A stretch of 64,000 nt of DNA from JAYQKL01 sp049889535 (GTDB lineage Bacteria > Pseudomonadota > Alphaproteobacteria > RS24). A program made the position numbers and the translations under genes. The first letter of the stretch is position 1. Each line of letters starts with the position of its first letter. Shown here piece after piece: positions 36,029 to 43,508 of the stretch. The notes beneath the pieces were generated by a model. That model did no database searches. It had not been told where the DNA came from and saw only the letters and a list, made by a program, of their open reading frames with translations. The DNA lies in NCBI GenBank assembly GCA_049889535.1, contig JBMHDF010000002.1, positions 38,767-102,766 of the forward strand, given 5' to 3'.

Positions 36029-38134
36029 ATGCGCGCTTTTTTCCAACGGCTCAAATATAAGAAGACTATTTCCATCATATCTTTTTTCGTGGTGGTGATT
36101 GCTGGATATTATATTCTATCGCAAATCACGACCCATCCGCTGGACAAGACAGTTATTGTGGCGCCGCCAGTTTCGCCAAAATCAGCCCCAGAGCGCTATG
36201 CTTTTGGCTATCAGCCAGCTTTTTCTTATACAGAAGAGCGCGTGCAATGTACCGAACAATATCCAACCAAAAAAGCTTTTTTTGGTGATTTGCATGTGCA
36301 TACGGCATTGTCTGCCGATGCTTATCCAGATGGTACGCGGGTATATCCAAAAGACGCTTATCGCTTTGCTAAAGGAGAGGCAATCTCGCTGCCGGTTCGT
36401 GACGGGGAGGCCGAGAAAATGCTGCAGCTTGTGCAGCCATTGGATTTTGTGTCTGTCACGGATCATTCTGACACATTGGGTGAGGGTTATATTTGCCGCA
36501 CGCCGGGGGCGTTTGCTGGTTATGATTCAAAAGCCTGTCAAAAATTCCGTGCTGGTGGGGAAGCGGGTGTGCGGGTTTTGATGAGTTCTGCCGCGCGTTT
36601 AAAGCCGACCCGAAATCAAGACGTATGCGGGCCTGATAATCGCGATTGTGAAGCAGCGGATAAAATTGTTTGGCAATCACTTATTGCTGCGGCTGAAGAA
36701 GCAGATGATAAAAGCGCAGCATGTGAATTCACAGCTTTTATTGGTTATGAATATACCCGCAGCACCAACGCTATGCATTTGCATCGCAATACGATTTTTA
36801 GAAATGCGCAAGTGCCTGACAAGCCTGCAACCGTTTTTAATCATCGCCGTGTGCATGATTTACTCACCCATTATGAAACCGCGTGCCGTGAGGGCATAGA
36901 AGCCTGTGACGTGATTTCAATTCCCCATAATTCTAATATTTCAAGTGGCAACACATTTAACCCACGAGAGCTGGACGGGTTCTCAGATGACAGCCAGCAG
37001 GCATTTCGCCTGATGCGCCAACGCTATGACCGCTTGATGGAAATTACCCAACATAAGGGCGCGTCAGAATGTGTGAACCGTGCGACGGATATTTTGGGTG
37101 ATGTTGATGAATTATGCGATATTGAGGCATTGCGTCAATTTGGGCGCGAGGCTGTAGCGATTGATTTTACAGGCTATACACCGCTTTATTATAAGACCGA
37201 AAGTGAAGAATGCGGGCCAGAGCAATTTGACGAATCCACCAATTTATATAAAGGGTTTTGTTTATCATCACGTGATTTTGCGCGCGGTGCTTTGCTTGAG
37301 GGTTTGGTAGAAAAAACAAAATATGGTGAAAACCCGTTTGAGTTTGGGTTTATCGGCAGTACAGATACGCATTTGGGTATTCCGGGTTATACAGATGAAA
37401 AAAATTGGCAGGGGCATATTGCTTATGAGACCGATTTAAAAGGGCGGCTGGGTGAGTCGGCGCTTGGGCGATATAACCGGCTGATCTCGAACCCGGGCGG
37501 TTTGGCGGGTGTTTATGCCAGTGAGCGTTCGCGCGATGCGATATTTCATGGCATGAAACGCCGCGAAGCTTTTGCGACATCTGGCCCGCGCATTGAACCT
37601 CGTTTTTTTGTCGGGCATTTTCCAGCGAATATGTGCCAACGCGGCGATGCGTTAGAAATTGCTTATCAAAACGGCACACCTATGGGGTCAAGCCTACCAG
37701 CTCAGACTGCGACATTCAGTTTTTGGTTGGAAGCGAAAGCAGACCCACGCTCAAACCCTTTGCAGAAACTGCAACTCATAAAAGGTTACATTGATGCGCA
37801 GGGGCAAAAGCACAACAAAGTGATTGATGTGGTAGAGCAGGAAAGCACGAGGCTGTGCAGCCTCTATACGGATGTGGAATATGAACCTTCGCAGCCGAGT
37901 TATTATTATTTGCGTGTTGTGGAGACTGCCTCACCACGCTGGAGTGCCTATCAATGTGGGGGCTTGCCAGAAGCTGAGCGGCCAGAGGAGTGCGCTGATT
38001 TACTTAATCAGGAAACTATTGAAATGGCGTGGTCGTCCCCGATTTGGTTCACGCCGGAAGCTGCCCCTCAAATGCCTGCAAAAATATTGGATCAAATGAC
38101 AGGGCATCAACATCAGGAGAAAATCGGCAAATAA
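36029..38134 (+). CDS. DUF3604 protein (PHP-like metal-binding fold), membrane-anchored
   Basis: A 701-residue DUF3604 protein. An N-terminal hydrophobic helix (about 14-35, IISFFVVVIAGYYIL) anchors or exports it. Likely metal-binding motifs resemble those of PHP phosphoesterases: FGDLHVHTALSADAY, VTDHSDTLG and IGSTDTHLG. The C-terminus ends with a WSSPIWFTP segment shared with the second DUF3604 protein at 43509-45305. The role of the family is not established; its genes often lie in catabolic clusters. It is the last gene of the SDR/SnoaL run. A cysteine-rich middle (CGPDNRDCEAAD and others) fits an extracytoplasmic location. Confidence 0.85.
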   Translation: MRAFFQRLKYKKTISIISFFVVVIAGYYILSQITTHPLDKTVIVAPPVSPKSAPERYAFGYQPAFSYTEERVQCTEQYPTKKAFFGDLHVHTALSADAYPDGTRVYPKDAYRFAKGEAISLPVRDGEAEKMLQLVQPLDFVSVTDHSDTLGEGYICRTPGAFAGYDSKACQKFRAGGEAGVRVLMSSAARLKPTRNQDVCGPDNRDCEAADKIVWQSLIAAAEEADDKSAACEFTAFIGYEYTRSTNAMHLHRNTIFRNAQVPDKPATVFNHRRVHDLLTHYETACREGIEACDVISIPHNSNISSGNTFNPRELDGFSDDSQQAFRLMRQRYDRLMEITQHKGASECVNRATDILGDVDELCDIEALRQFGREAVAIDFTGYTPLYYKTESEECGPEQFDESTNLYKGFCLSSRDFARGALLEGLVEKTKYGENPFEFGFIGSTDTHLGIPGYTDEKNWQGHIAYETDLKGRLGESALGRYNRLISNPGGLAGVYASERSRDAIFHGMKRREAFATSGPRIEPRFFVGHFPANMCQRGDALEIAYQNGTPMGSSLPAQTATFSFWLEAKADPRSNPLQKLQLIKGYIDAQGQKHNKVIDVVEQESTRLCSLYTDVEYEPSQPSYYYLRVVETASPRWSAYQCGGLPEAERPEECADLLNQETIEMAWSSPIWFTPEAAPQMPAKILDQMTGHQHQEKIGK

Positions 38135-38141
38135 ATTATGC

Positions 38142-38588
38142 CTATGCCGCGCCTTCTAAATGAGCCTTGAGGTGAGTCAGTAAGTTTTGATAAAATTTAT
38201 TGTGTAGCTTTGCCCCTGTCAGCCAAATGCCGAGCTTGGCGCCAAATGTGTTGCCTTTCACTGTGCAATTAAAAGCGACCCGGCACCCCTCTCCTTCGGC
38301 AATGAATGTCCAAACGCCCGTGCCGAGCAAATCGCCCTCAATATAGCTCTCTTCAAGGCGCTGGCCTTCTTCAATGCGGTCAATGCGCCGAATGAATTGC
38401 GATAAAACCCGTTTTTTTCCAACCCGATGCTGCACAAGACAGCCTTCCGAGATGTTGTCTGCATCAATAATCTGGCATTGATATTCTGGAAACCAACTAT
38501 TCAGGTGATTATAATCCGCAATGGCCGCAAAAGCGCGCGCGGGTGGGGCGGCAATATACATCTCATCTAGTGCTGTCATTTGTGCCAT
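38142..38588 (-). CDS. SRPBCC-family (polyketide cyclase/START-like) protein
   Basis: A 148-residue protein with the SRPBCC fold: the N-terminal MTALDEMYIAAPPARAFAAIADYNHLNSWFPEY is the typical start, followed by strands and a long C-terminal helix (NKFYQNLLTHLKAHLE). Members bind hydrophobic ligands in a deep pocket. It follows the SDR at 38608-39381 in the same direction with a 19-base gap. Role unknown. Confidence 0.75.
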   Translation of the reverse strand: MAQMTALDEMYIAAPPARAFAAIADYNHLNSWFPEYQCQIIDADNISEGCLVQHRVGKKRVLSQFIRRIDRIEEGQRLEESYIEGDLLGTGVWTFIAEGEGCRVAFNCTVKGNTFGAKLGIWLTGAKLHNKFYQNLLTHLKAHLEGAA

Positions 38589-38607
38589 GATTAGCCCTTA
38601 TGGTTGC

Positions 38608-39381
38608 TTAAATGCCATAACCGCCGGCTACGGAAATTTGCTGCCCCGTCACATATTGCGCTTTATTTGACGCAAGGAAAACAGCCGCGTGGCCGATTTC
38701 TTCTGGCTGCCCCCAACGTTTAAGCGCAAGATTTTTCTGTACCTCTTCAACCCAGACATCGTCAAAGACCCCTTGCGCACTCAATTCTAAAAACATGCCC
38801 GCTTCAATCACGCCAACCAGCACGCTATTGGCACGAATATTAAAGCGCCCCTCTTCACGCGCAATGCCTTTTATCAGGCTTTCATTGGCGGCTTTTGGGC
38901 AGACCGACAGATAATCGCGCTCAGGGAAGCTCAGCTCCCCAGCTGAACCAAGATGCACAATCGACCCGCCGCCCTGTTCTTTCATATGGTCAAGCAGGCT
39001 TTTACAGGCATTAAAAAAACCATGCACCTCTGTATCAATAGCCTTTTTCCATTGCTCAGATGTGGATTCAGAAATCAGCACTTGCTCAACCAAAGGCCCT
39101 GCGCCCCAAACCAATGTGTGAATGCGCCCGTGTGTTTCAATCGCTTCCGCCACCGCTTTGGCTAGCCCCTTTGTATCGGTGACATCGCATTGATGTAGGC
39201 TGGCTTTTTGTCCTTCTTGTGCAATGTCTTGTGCAAGTTGGTTGGCGGTTTCTTCTCTTGAGCGCCACATAATTGCGACATCGCTCCCAGCTTTGGCAAA
39301 TTCTTTGGTAACAAATTGACCAATACCCCCTGTCGCCCCAAAAATGAGGGCGGCACCTTTTGGAAAAATTTTTTCTGACAT
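38608..39381 (-). CDS. SDR-family oxidoreductase with an atypical active site
   Basis: A 257-residue SDR with the cofactor motif GATGGIG (about residues 15-21) and NAG replaced by WGAG. The catalytic Ser is likely Ser146 (HLGSAGEL). The expected YxxxK is altered: Lys163 is preceded four residues earlier by Ser159, while the nearest tyrosine is Tyr157 (DYLSVCPK), giving a six-residue step rather than four. It may still be active with a shifted Tyr, or have a changed function. The C-terminal YVTGQQISVAGGYGI is standard for classical SDRs. Confidence 0.85.
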   Translation of the reverse strand: MSEKIFPKGAALIFGATGGIGQFVTKEFAKAGSDVAIMWRSREETANQLAQDIAQEGQKASLHQCDVTDTKGLAKAVAEAIETHGRIHTLVWGAGPLVEQVLISESTSEQWKKAIDTEVHGFFNACKSLLDHMKEQGGGSIVHLGSAGELSFPERDYLSVCPKAANESLIKGIAREEGRFNIRANSVLVGVIEAGMFLELSAQGVFDDVWVEEVQKNLALKRWGQPEEIGHAAVFLASNKAQYVTGQQISVAGGYGI

Positions 39382-39428
39382 GAAAAATCCTAATTTTTAA
39401 AAAATATGTTTCTACGACGCAATCTAAT

Positions 39429-39469
39429 CTTCAGGGGAAATTCTGAAGCTGTCAAGCATCTGCTATAAT
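39429..39469 (+). promoter_or_regulatory. Candidate promoter with overlapping inverted repeat
   Basis: An extended -10 TGCTATAAT (39461-39469) lies about 80 bases before the hydroxylase/desaturase gene. The inverted repeat CTTCAG (39429-39434) / CTGAAG (39443-39448) covers the place of the -35 box, as a repressor operator would. No regulator gene is adjacent. Confidence 0.4.
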
Positions 39470-39549
39470 TAGGCGGCTTATGGTTTTGATAAGCTGCTGG
39501 ATATTTATAAATTTTGAATTAATATGTTTAAGAGTTTAACGGAAACATA

Positions 39550-40485
39550 ATGATGCTTGAGCAATTAATACAAAGCAAAGTCACCGCTAATTTTGTGCCT
39601 TATTTCTTACTTGCCATTGTAATTGAAATGGTGGTTATTCGCGTATTTGCGGTCAAAGGCACAAAAGACCTAAAAGATGACGGTGTCAGTGTGTTTATGG
39701 GACTCATGTCAGTTATCACAAATGGGCTGACGGCATTTCTCACCGTATCTGTTCTGTTTTGGGTGGCGCAATATAGTGTGTTTGATATCCCCATTACCAT
39801 CACCGCGCTTCTGCTTTGTTTCTTTATTGATGATTTGCGCTATTACCTTCATCACCGCATTGCCCATCGCTGCCGCTGGGTTTGGGCCATGCATTATATT
39901 CATCACTCAAGCAATCGATATTCTTTAGCTGTGGCGTTGCGGCAGGGTTGGACAAAACATTTTACAGGCACAATGATGCTCAAAGTGCCAATTGTCCTTT
40001 TAGGTTTTGACCCGTTCATGGTTATTTTTTGTGGGGCAGTTAATGCGATTTATCAGTTCTTTTTACATACAGAAAGCATTGGTAAATTGCCGCGTTGGTT
40101 TGAGTTTATCTTTAATACCCCGTCGCATCACCGTGTGCATCATGGGCGCAATCCACAATATTTAGATGCCAATTATGCTGGCACGCTGATTATTTGGGAC
40201 CGTATGTTTGGGACATTTGTGGAAGAGCAAGAAGAAGTTGATTTTGGCCTTGTAGCGCCGATGACGACTTATAACCCTTTGCGTATCGCCTTTGGCGAAT
40301 ATTGGCGCGTGATACAGGATTTCTTTATGTCGGGCCTGACCTTGAAGCAAAGGCTGGCTTATGTTTTTGCCCCGCCTGGCTGGAGCCATGACGGCTCGCG
40401 CCAGTCCTCACATGATATTAAACGCGCGGCTGGACTTCTCCCCAACCAAGCCCCTGCCTCTAATGAAAAACTTGCTGCCGAATAA
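39550..40485 (+). CDS. Fatty acid hydroxylase / sterol desaturase family membrane protein
   Basis: A 311-residue integral-membrane di-iron oxygenase. Hydrophobic helices lie at about 14-32, 48-72 and 80-96. The histidine clusters are YYLHHRIAHRCRW, MHYIHHSSNRY and SHHRVHHGRN, matching the HxxxH, HxxHH and HxxHH pattern of the family. The substrate could be a fatty acid, carotenoid or sterol-like lipid. It stands alone on the plus strand between convergent neighbours and probably has its own promoter with an inverted repeat. Start assignment is modest; a second ATG follows at once. Confidence 0.88.
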   Translation: MMLEQLIQSKVTANFVPYFLLAIVIEMVVIRVFAVKGTKDLKDDGVSVFMGLMSVITNGLTAFLTVSVLFWVAQYSVFDIPITITALLLCFFIDDLRYYLHHRIAHRCRWVWAMHYIHHSSNRYSLAVALRQGWTKHFTGTMMLKVPIVLLGFDPFMVIFCGAVNAIYQFFLHTESIGKLPRWFEFIFNTPSHHRVHHGRNPQYLDANYAGTLIIWDRMFGTFVEEQEEVDFGLVAPMTTYNPLRIAFGEYWRVIQDFFMSGLTLKQRLAYVFAPPGWSHDGSRQSSHDIKRAAGLLPNQAPASNEKLAAE

Positions 40486-40488
40486 TTT

Positions 40489-41463
40489 TTATTTGGTTTG
40501 TGGTCGTTGGGTGGCATAGCTAGCCATGCCTGCAAAAAGTTCGGCGATTTCTGGCTTGGCTTCTTGTGCGCCAAATTCCTGCCAGAGTGTGGCGCAATTC
40601 ACCACAACGCGTTCACGGTCTCCCCAATCATCATAAACACCAAGCGATATGTCGAGTGCGGCCTCTAAATATCCCATACCAGAGTCATAGCGTTTTTTGG
40701 CTTCCATGCTTAATGTCGTGAGATAATCCCGCACATCGCGCACGCCTTGTTTTTCAGTTATCGGGCCATGACCTGGCACAATGGTCTCAACATCCATAGC
40801 TAAAATACGGTCGCAAGCATTAATCCAATTTTGGACGGGGCCTTCCCATATAATAGGATGCCCACCAATAAATAAAATATCACCTGTATAAACAGTTTTA
40901 TCGGCTGGTACATAAACCAGCGTATCACCTGGTGTGTGAGCAGGGCCAACGGGTATCAGCTGCACTTTTTTATCACCTACACAAATTTCCGTTTCAGCAT
41001 CAATCAGCGTGTCAGGTAATTTTTGCGTGACAGAGGGAAAATCAAATGGCCCGAAACAAGAAGTGAGATAGTCACCAAGCGTTCCGAGCTCGGGCGCCAT
41101 ATCCAAAAACCCTTGTACCAAAGCAGGGGTTTCTTCTTGCATATGTAGAGCCGTAGCACGATGAGCAATAATTTGCGCATCCGGACAACAGCAGTTCCCA
41201 TTGCAGTGATCGCCATTGTGGTGTGTATTGACCAGCGTGTTAATCTGGCGCGCATCTGGGCTGGCATCGGCATAGGCACGCAACATGTCTTGGGTCAGCG
41301 GCACATCAAACAGCGTGTCAATGACAAGCGCCTCGCCGCTATCAATCACCAGCCCCGAATTGGACCAACCCCAACCGCCATCTGGCTGCAGCCAAGCATA
41401 AGCACCATTGCCGATTTGGTGCAGGCCTTTTTCATAAGCAAATTTAGGATGTGCATGAACCAT
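40489..41463 (-). CDS. Metallo-beta-lactamase-fold hydrolase
   Basis: A 324-residue MBL-fold protein. The metal motif is THHNGDHCNGN with HHNGDH at residues 81-86, so the second His of the usual HxHxDH is replaced by Asn. Other motifs are the His in VGPAHTPGDTLVY, the bridging Asp in YTGDILFIGGHP, and a late His in VPGHGPI. It is likely a hydrolase, with altered metal binding possible. Its start at 41463 has an AGAGG site. The divergent plus-strand neighbour is a YeeE/YedE transporter gene. Confidence 0.85.
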   Translation of the reverse strand: MVHAHPKFAYEKGLHQIGNGAYAWLQPDGGWGWSNSGLVIDSGEALVIDTLFDVPLTQDMLRAYADASPDARQINTLVNTHHNGDHCNGNCCCPDAQIIAHRATALHMQEETPALVQGFLDMAPELGTLGDYLTSCFGPFDFPSVTQKLPDTLIDAETEICVGDKKVQLIPVGPAHTPGDTLVYVPADKTVYTGDILFIGGHPIIWEGPVQNWINACDRILAMDVETIVPGHGPITEKQGVRDVRDYLTTLSMEAKKRYDSGMGYLEAALDISLGVYDDWGDRERVVVNCATLWQEFGAQEAKPEIAELFAGMASYATQRPQTK

Positions 41464-41557
41464 ATAAACCTCTCTTTCAGCAGATTATATCTATTGGCTT
41501 TAATTGACGATTAAAAAATGTAAAATGAAAACTCAAGTTGAGTTTAAGGGGTTTTTA

Positions 41558-42007
41558 ATGATTGATGTTGCGTCTTTTACACCAGTGAGTTCTGGGGTGG
41601 GTGGTGTTTTAATTGGTCTGGCGGCGCTTGTGCTTTATGCGTTTAATGGTCGGGTTATGGGGGCAAGCGGTATTTTGGGCCAATTTATCAAGCCCGCATT
41701 TGATGTTGAAACAAACAAGAACCGAGGCTGGCGGGGTCTGTTTTTGCTCGGCACGATTGGCGGTGTTTTTGTGTTTATGTTTTTACGAGGTGGTTTTCCT
41801 GAAACCCAAATGGTCGCACAAGGCTGGTTGCTGGGGCTGGCAGGTTTGCTGGTTGGTTTTGGCACAGGGCTTGGGTCTGGCTGTACATCTGGGCATGGTA
41901 TTTGCGGTTTGGCACGGTTTTCTGCTCGTTCATTGGTCGCGGTTATCAGCTTTATGTTAGTTGGTTTTGTTGTGACATATCTCATCAAGCATTTGGGGGG
42001 AGTGTGA
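41558..42007 (+). CDS. YeeE/YedE family sulfur-compound transporter, first half
   Basis: A 149-residue membrane protein of the YeeE/YedE (DUF395) family with about four hydrophobic segments and the conserved cysteine motif GSGCTSGHGICGL, the pattern of thiosulfate/sulfur-uptake proteins. The ATG at 41558 with an AAGGGG site is preferred; the open frame extends upstream to a TTG at 41504. The stop overlaps the ATG of the next gene by one base (TGATG), so the two halves are made together. Confidence 0.88.
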   Translation: MIDVASFTPVSSGVGGVLIGLAALVLYAFNGRVMGASGILGQFIKPAFDVETNKNRGWRGLFLLGTIGGVFVFMFLRGGFPETQMVAQGWLLGLAGLLVGFGTGLGSGCTSGHGICGLARFSARSLVAVISFMLVGFVVTYLIKHLGGV

Positions 42008-42408
42008 TGCAGTTACTCATCAGTCTTATAAGTGGCGTTTTGTTTGGCCTGGGGCTGTCTATATCTGGCATGCTCAATCCGCAAAAAGTGCAGGGCTTTT
42101 TAGATATTGCTGGGGCATGGGACCCATCGCTTGCTTTTGTAATGGGCGGTGGGTTGATGGTCAATCTTGCTGGCATATTGCTCATGAAAAAGCGCGGCAC
42201 ACCTTTTTTGGCGCAAGGTTTTCACATGCCGACCAGCACTTTGATTGATAAACGCCTCGTGCTGGGTGCGGTTTTATTTGGTGCGGGTTGGGCGCTGGCG
42301 GGGCTGTGTCCTGGCCCTGCGATTGCGAGTCTGGCCATGCTCACGCCTGATATTGGGTTGTTTTTCCTCTGTATGGTGGCGGGATTGCTGGTTGCACAGC
42401 GTGTTTGA
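42007..42408 (+). CDS. YeeE/YedE family sulfur-compound transporter, second half (DUF6691)
   Basis: A 133-residue membrane protein, the second half of the split YeeE/YedE (PmpAB-like) pair. It has LLISLISGVLFGLGLSISGM, about four hydrophobic helices, and the conserved cysteine in GLCPGPAI. Together with the upstream gene it probably forms one sulfur-compound channel in the inner membrane; the exact sulfur species is unknown. Confidence 0.88.
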   Translation: MQLLISLISGVLFGLGLSISGMLNPQKVQGFLDIAGAWDPSLAFVMGGGLMVNLAGILLMKKRGTPFLAQGFHMPTSTLIDKRLVLGAVLFGAGWALAGLCPGPAIASLAMLTPDIGLFFLCMVAGLLVAQRV

Positions 42409-42513
42409 CAAAAGCAGGATTGCAAGAATATCAGCTCAAAAACGACTTCTCCTCTCCACTGTTACCTGCTAGCCTAATGGCATAAAATCAAGCGCTGGCA
42501 TAAGGGGGAAGTT

Positions 42514-43494
42514 ATGAAAACGGCGATTACAGAAATGTTTGGTATCGAGCATCCTATCATTCAAGGTGGCATGCATTATGTTGGCTATGCCGAGCTGGCA
42601 TCGGCTGTGTCCAATGCGGGCGGGCTTGGTATCATCACTGGCTTAACACAAAAAACAGCTGATGATTTAGCCAATGAGATTGCGCGCTGCAAAGATATGA
42701 CAGATAAGCCTTTTGGCGTGAACTTGACTTTCTTGCCAACGCTTAACCCACCAGATTATCCAGCCTATGTAAAAGCCATTATTGAGGGCGGTGTTAAAGT
42801 AGTTGAGACAGCTGGGCGTAATCCGCAAGAGGTTTTGCCCTATCTCAAAGATGCGGGAATTAAAGTCATTCATAAATGCACTTCTGTGCGCCATTCATTG
42901 AAAGCGCAGTCGATTGGTTGTGATGCGGTTTCTGTTGATGGTTTTGAATGTGGCGGCCATCCAGGCGAAGATGATGTGCCGAATATGATACTCTTGCCAC
43001 GCGCAGCAGATGAATTGGAAATCCCATTTGTTGCTTCTGGTGGCATGGCGGATGCGCGCTCGCTGGTTGCGGCATTGTCAATGGGGGCAGAGGGCATGAA
43101 TATGGGCACCCGCTTTTTGGCTACCAAAGAAGCGCCAGTGCATGAAAATGTCAAACAAGCCATTGTGCAGGCCAATGAATTAGATACGCGTTTGGTGATG
43201 CGGCCTTTGCGCAATACGGAGCGGGTTTTAACCAATGACGCTGTCGAACGACTTTTAGAAAAAGAAAAACAGCTGGGCGCAGATTTAAGTTTTGAAGATA
43301 TTATTGATGAAGTCGCGGGGGTCTATCCGCGTATCATGAAAGAAGGCGATCTGGATGCAGGTGCGTGGTCCTGCGGCATGGTCGCTGGATTAATACATGA
43401 TATTCCAAGCTGTGCAGAGCTTATCTCGCGTATCATGAAAGAAGCTGATGCGATAATTCATCAACGTCTCGCAGGCTTTTCAAAAGCTGGTTAA
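42514..43494 (+). CDS. Nitronate monooxygenase-like FMN protein
   Basis: A 326-residue FMN-binding TIM-barrel protein of the 2-nitropropane dioxygenase/nitronate monooxygenase family. Motifs include HPIIQGGMHYVGYAELASAV, the phosphate-binding VASGGMADARSL and NMGTRFLATKEA. The related FabK (enoyl reductase) is an alternative. It follows the YeeE pair after about 105 bases, with an AAGGGGG ribosome-binding site. It may oxidise nitronates or act as an FMN oxidase in the surrounding catabolism; context does not settle it. Confidence 0.88.
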   Translation: MKTAITEMFGIEHPIIQGGMHYVGYAELASAVSNAGGLGIITGLTQKTADDLANEIARCKDMTDKPFGVNLTFLPTLNPPDYPAYVKAIIEGGVKVVETAGRNPQEVLPYLKDAGIKVIHKCTSVRHSLKAQSIGCDAVSVDGFECGGHPGEDDVPNMILLPRAADELEIPFVASGGMADARSLVAALSMGAEGMNMGTRFLATKEAPVHENVKQAIVQANELDTRLVMRPLRNTERVLTNDAVERLLEKEKQLGADLSFEDIIDEVAGVYPRIMKEGDLDAGAWSCGMVAGLIHDIPSCAELISRIMKEADAIIHQRLAGFSKAG

Positions 43495-43508
43495 AGCGTT
43501 TGATGCAA

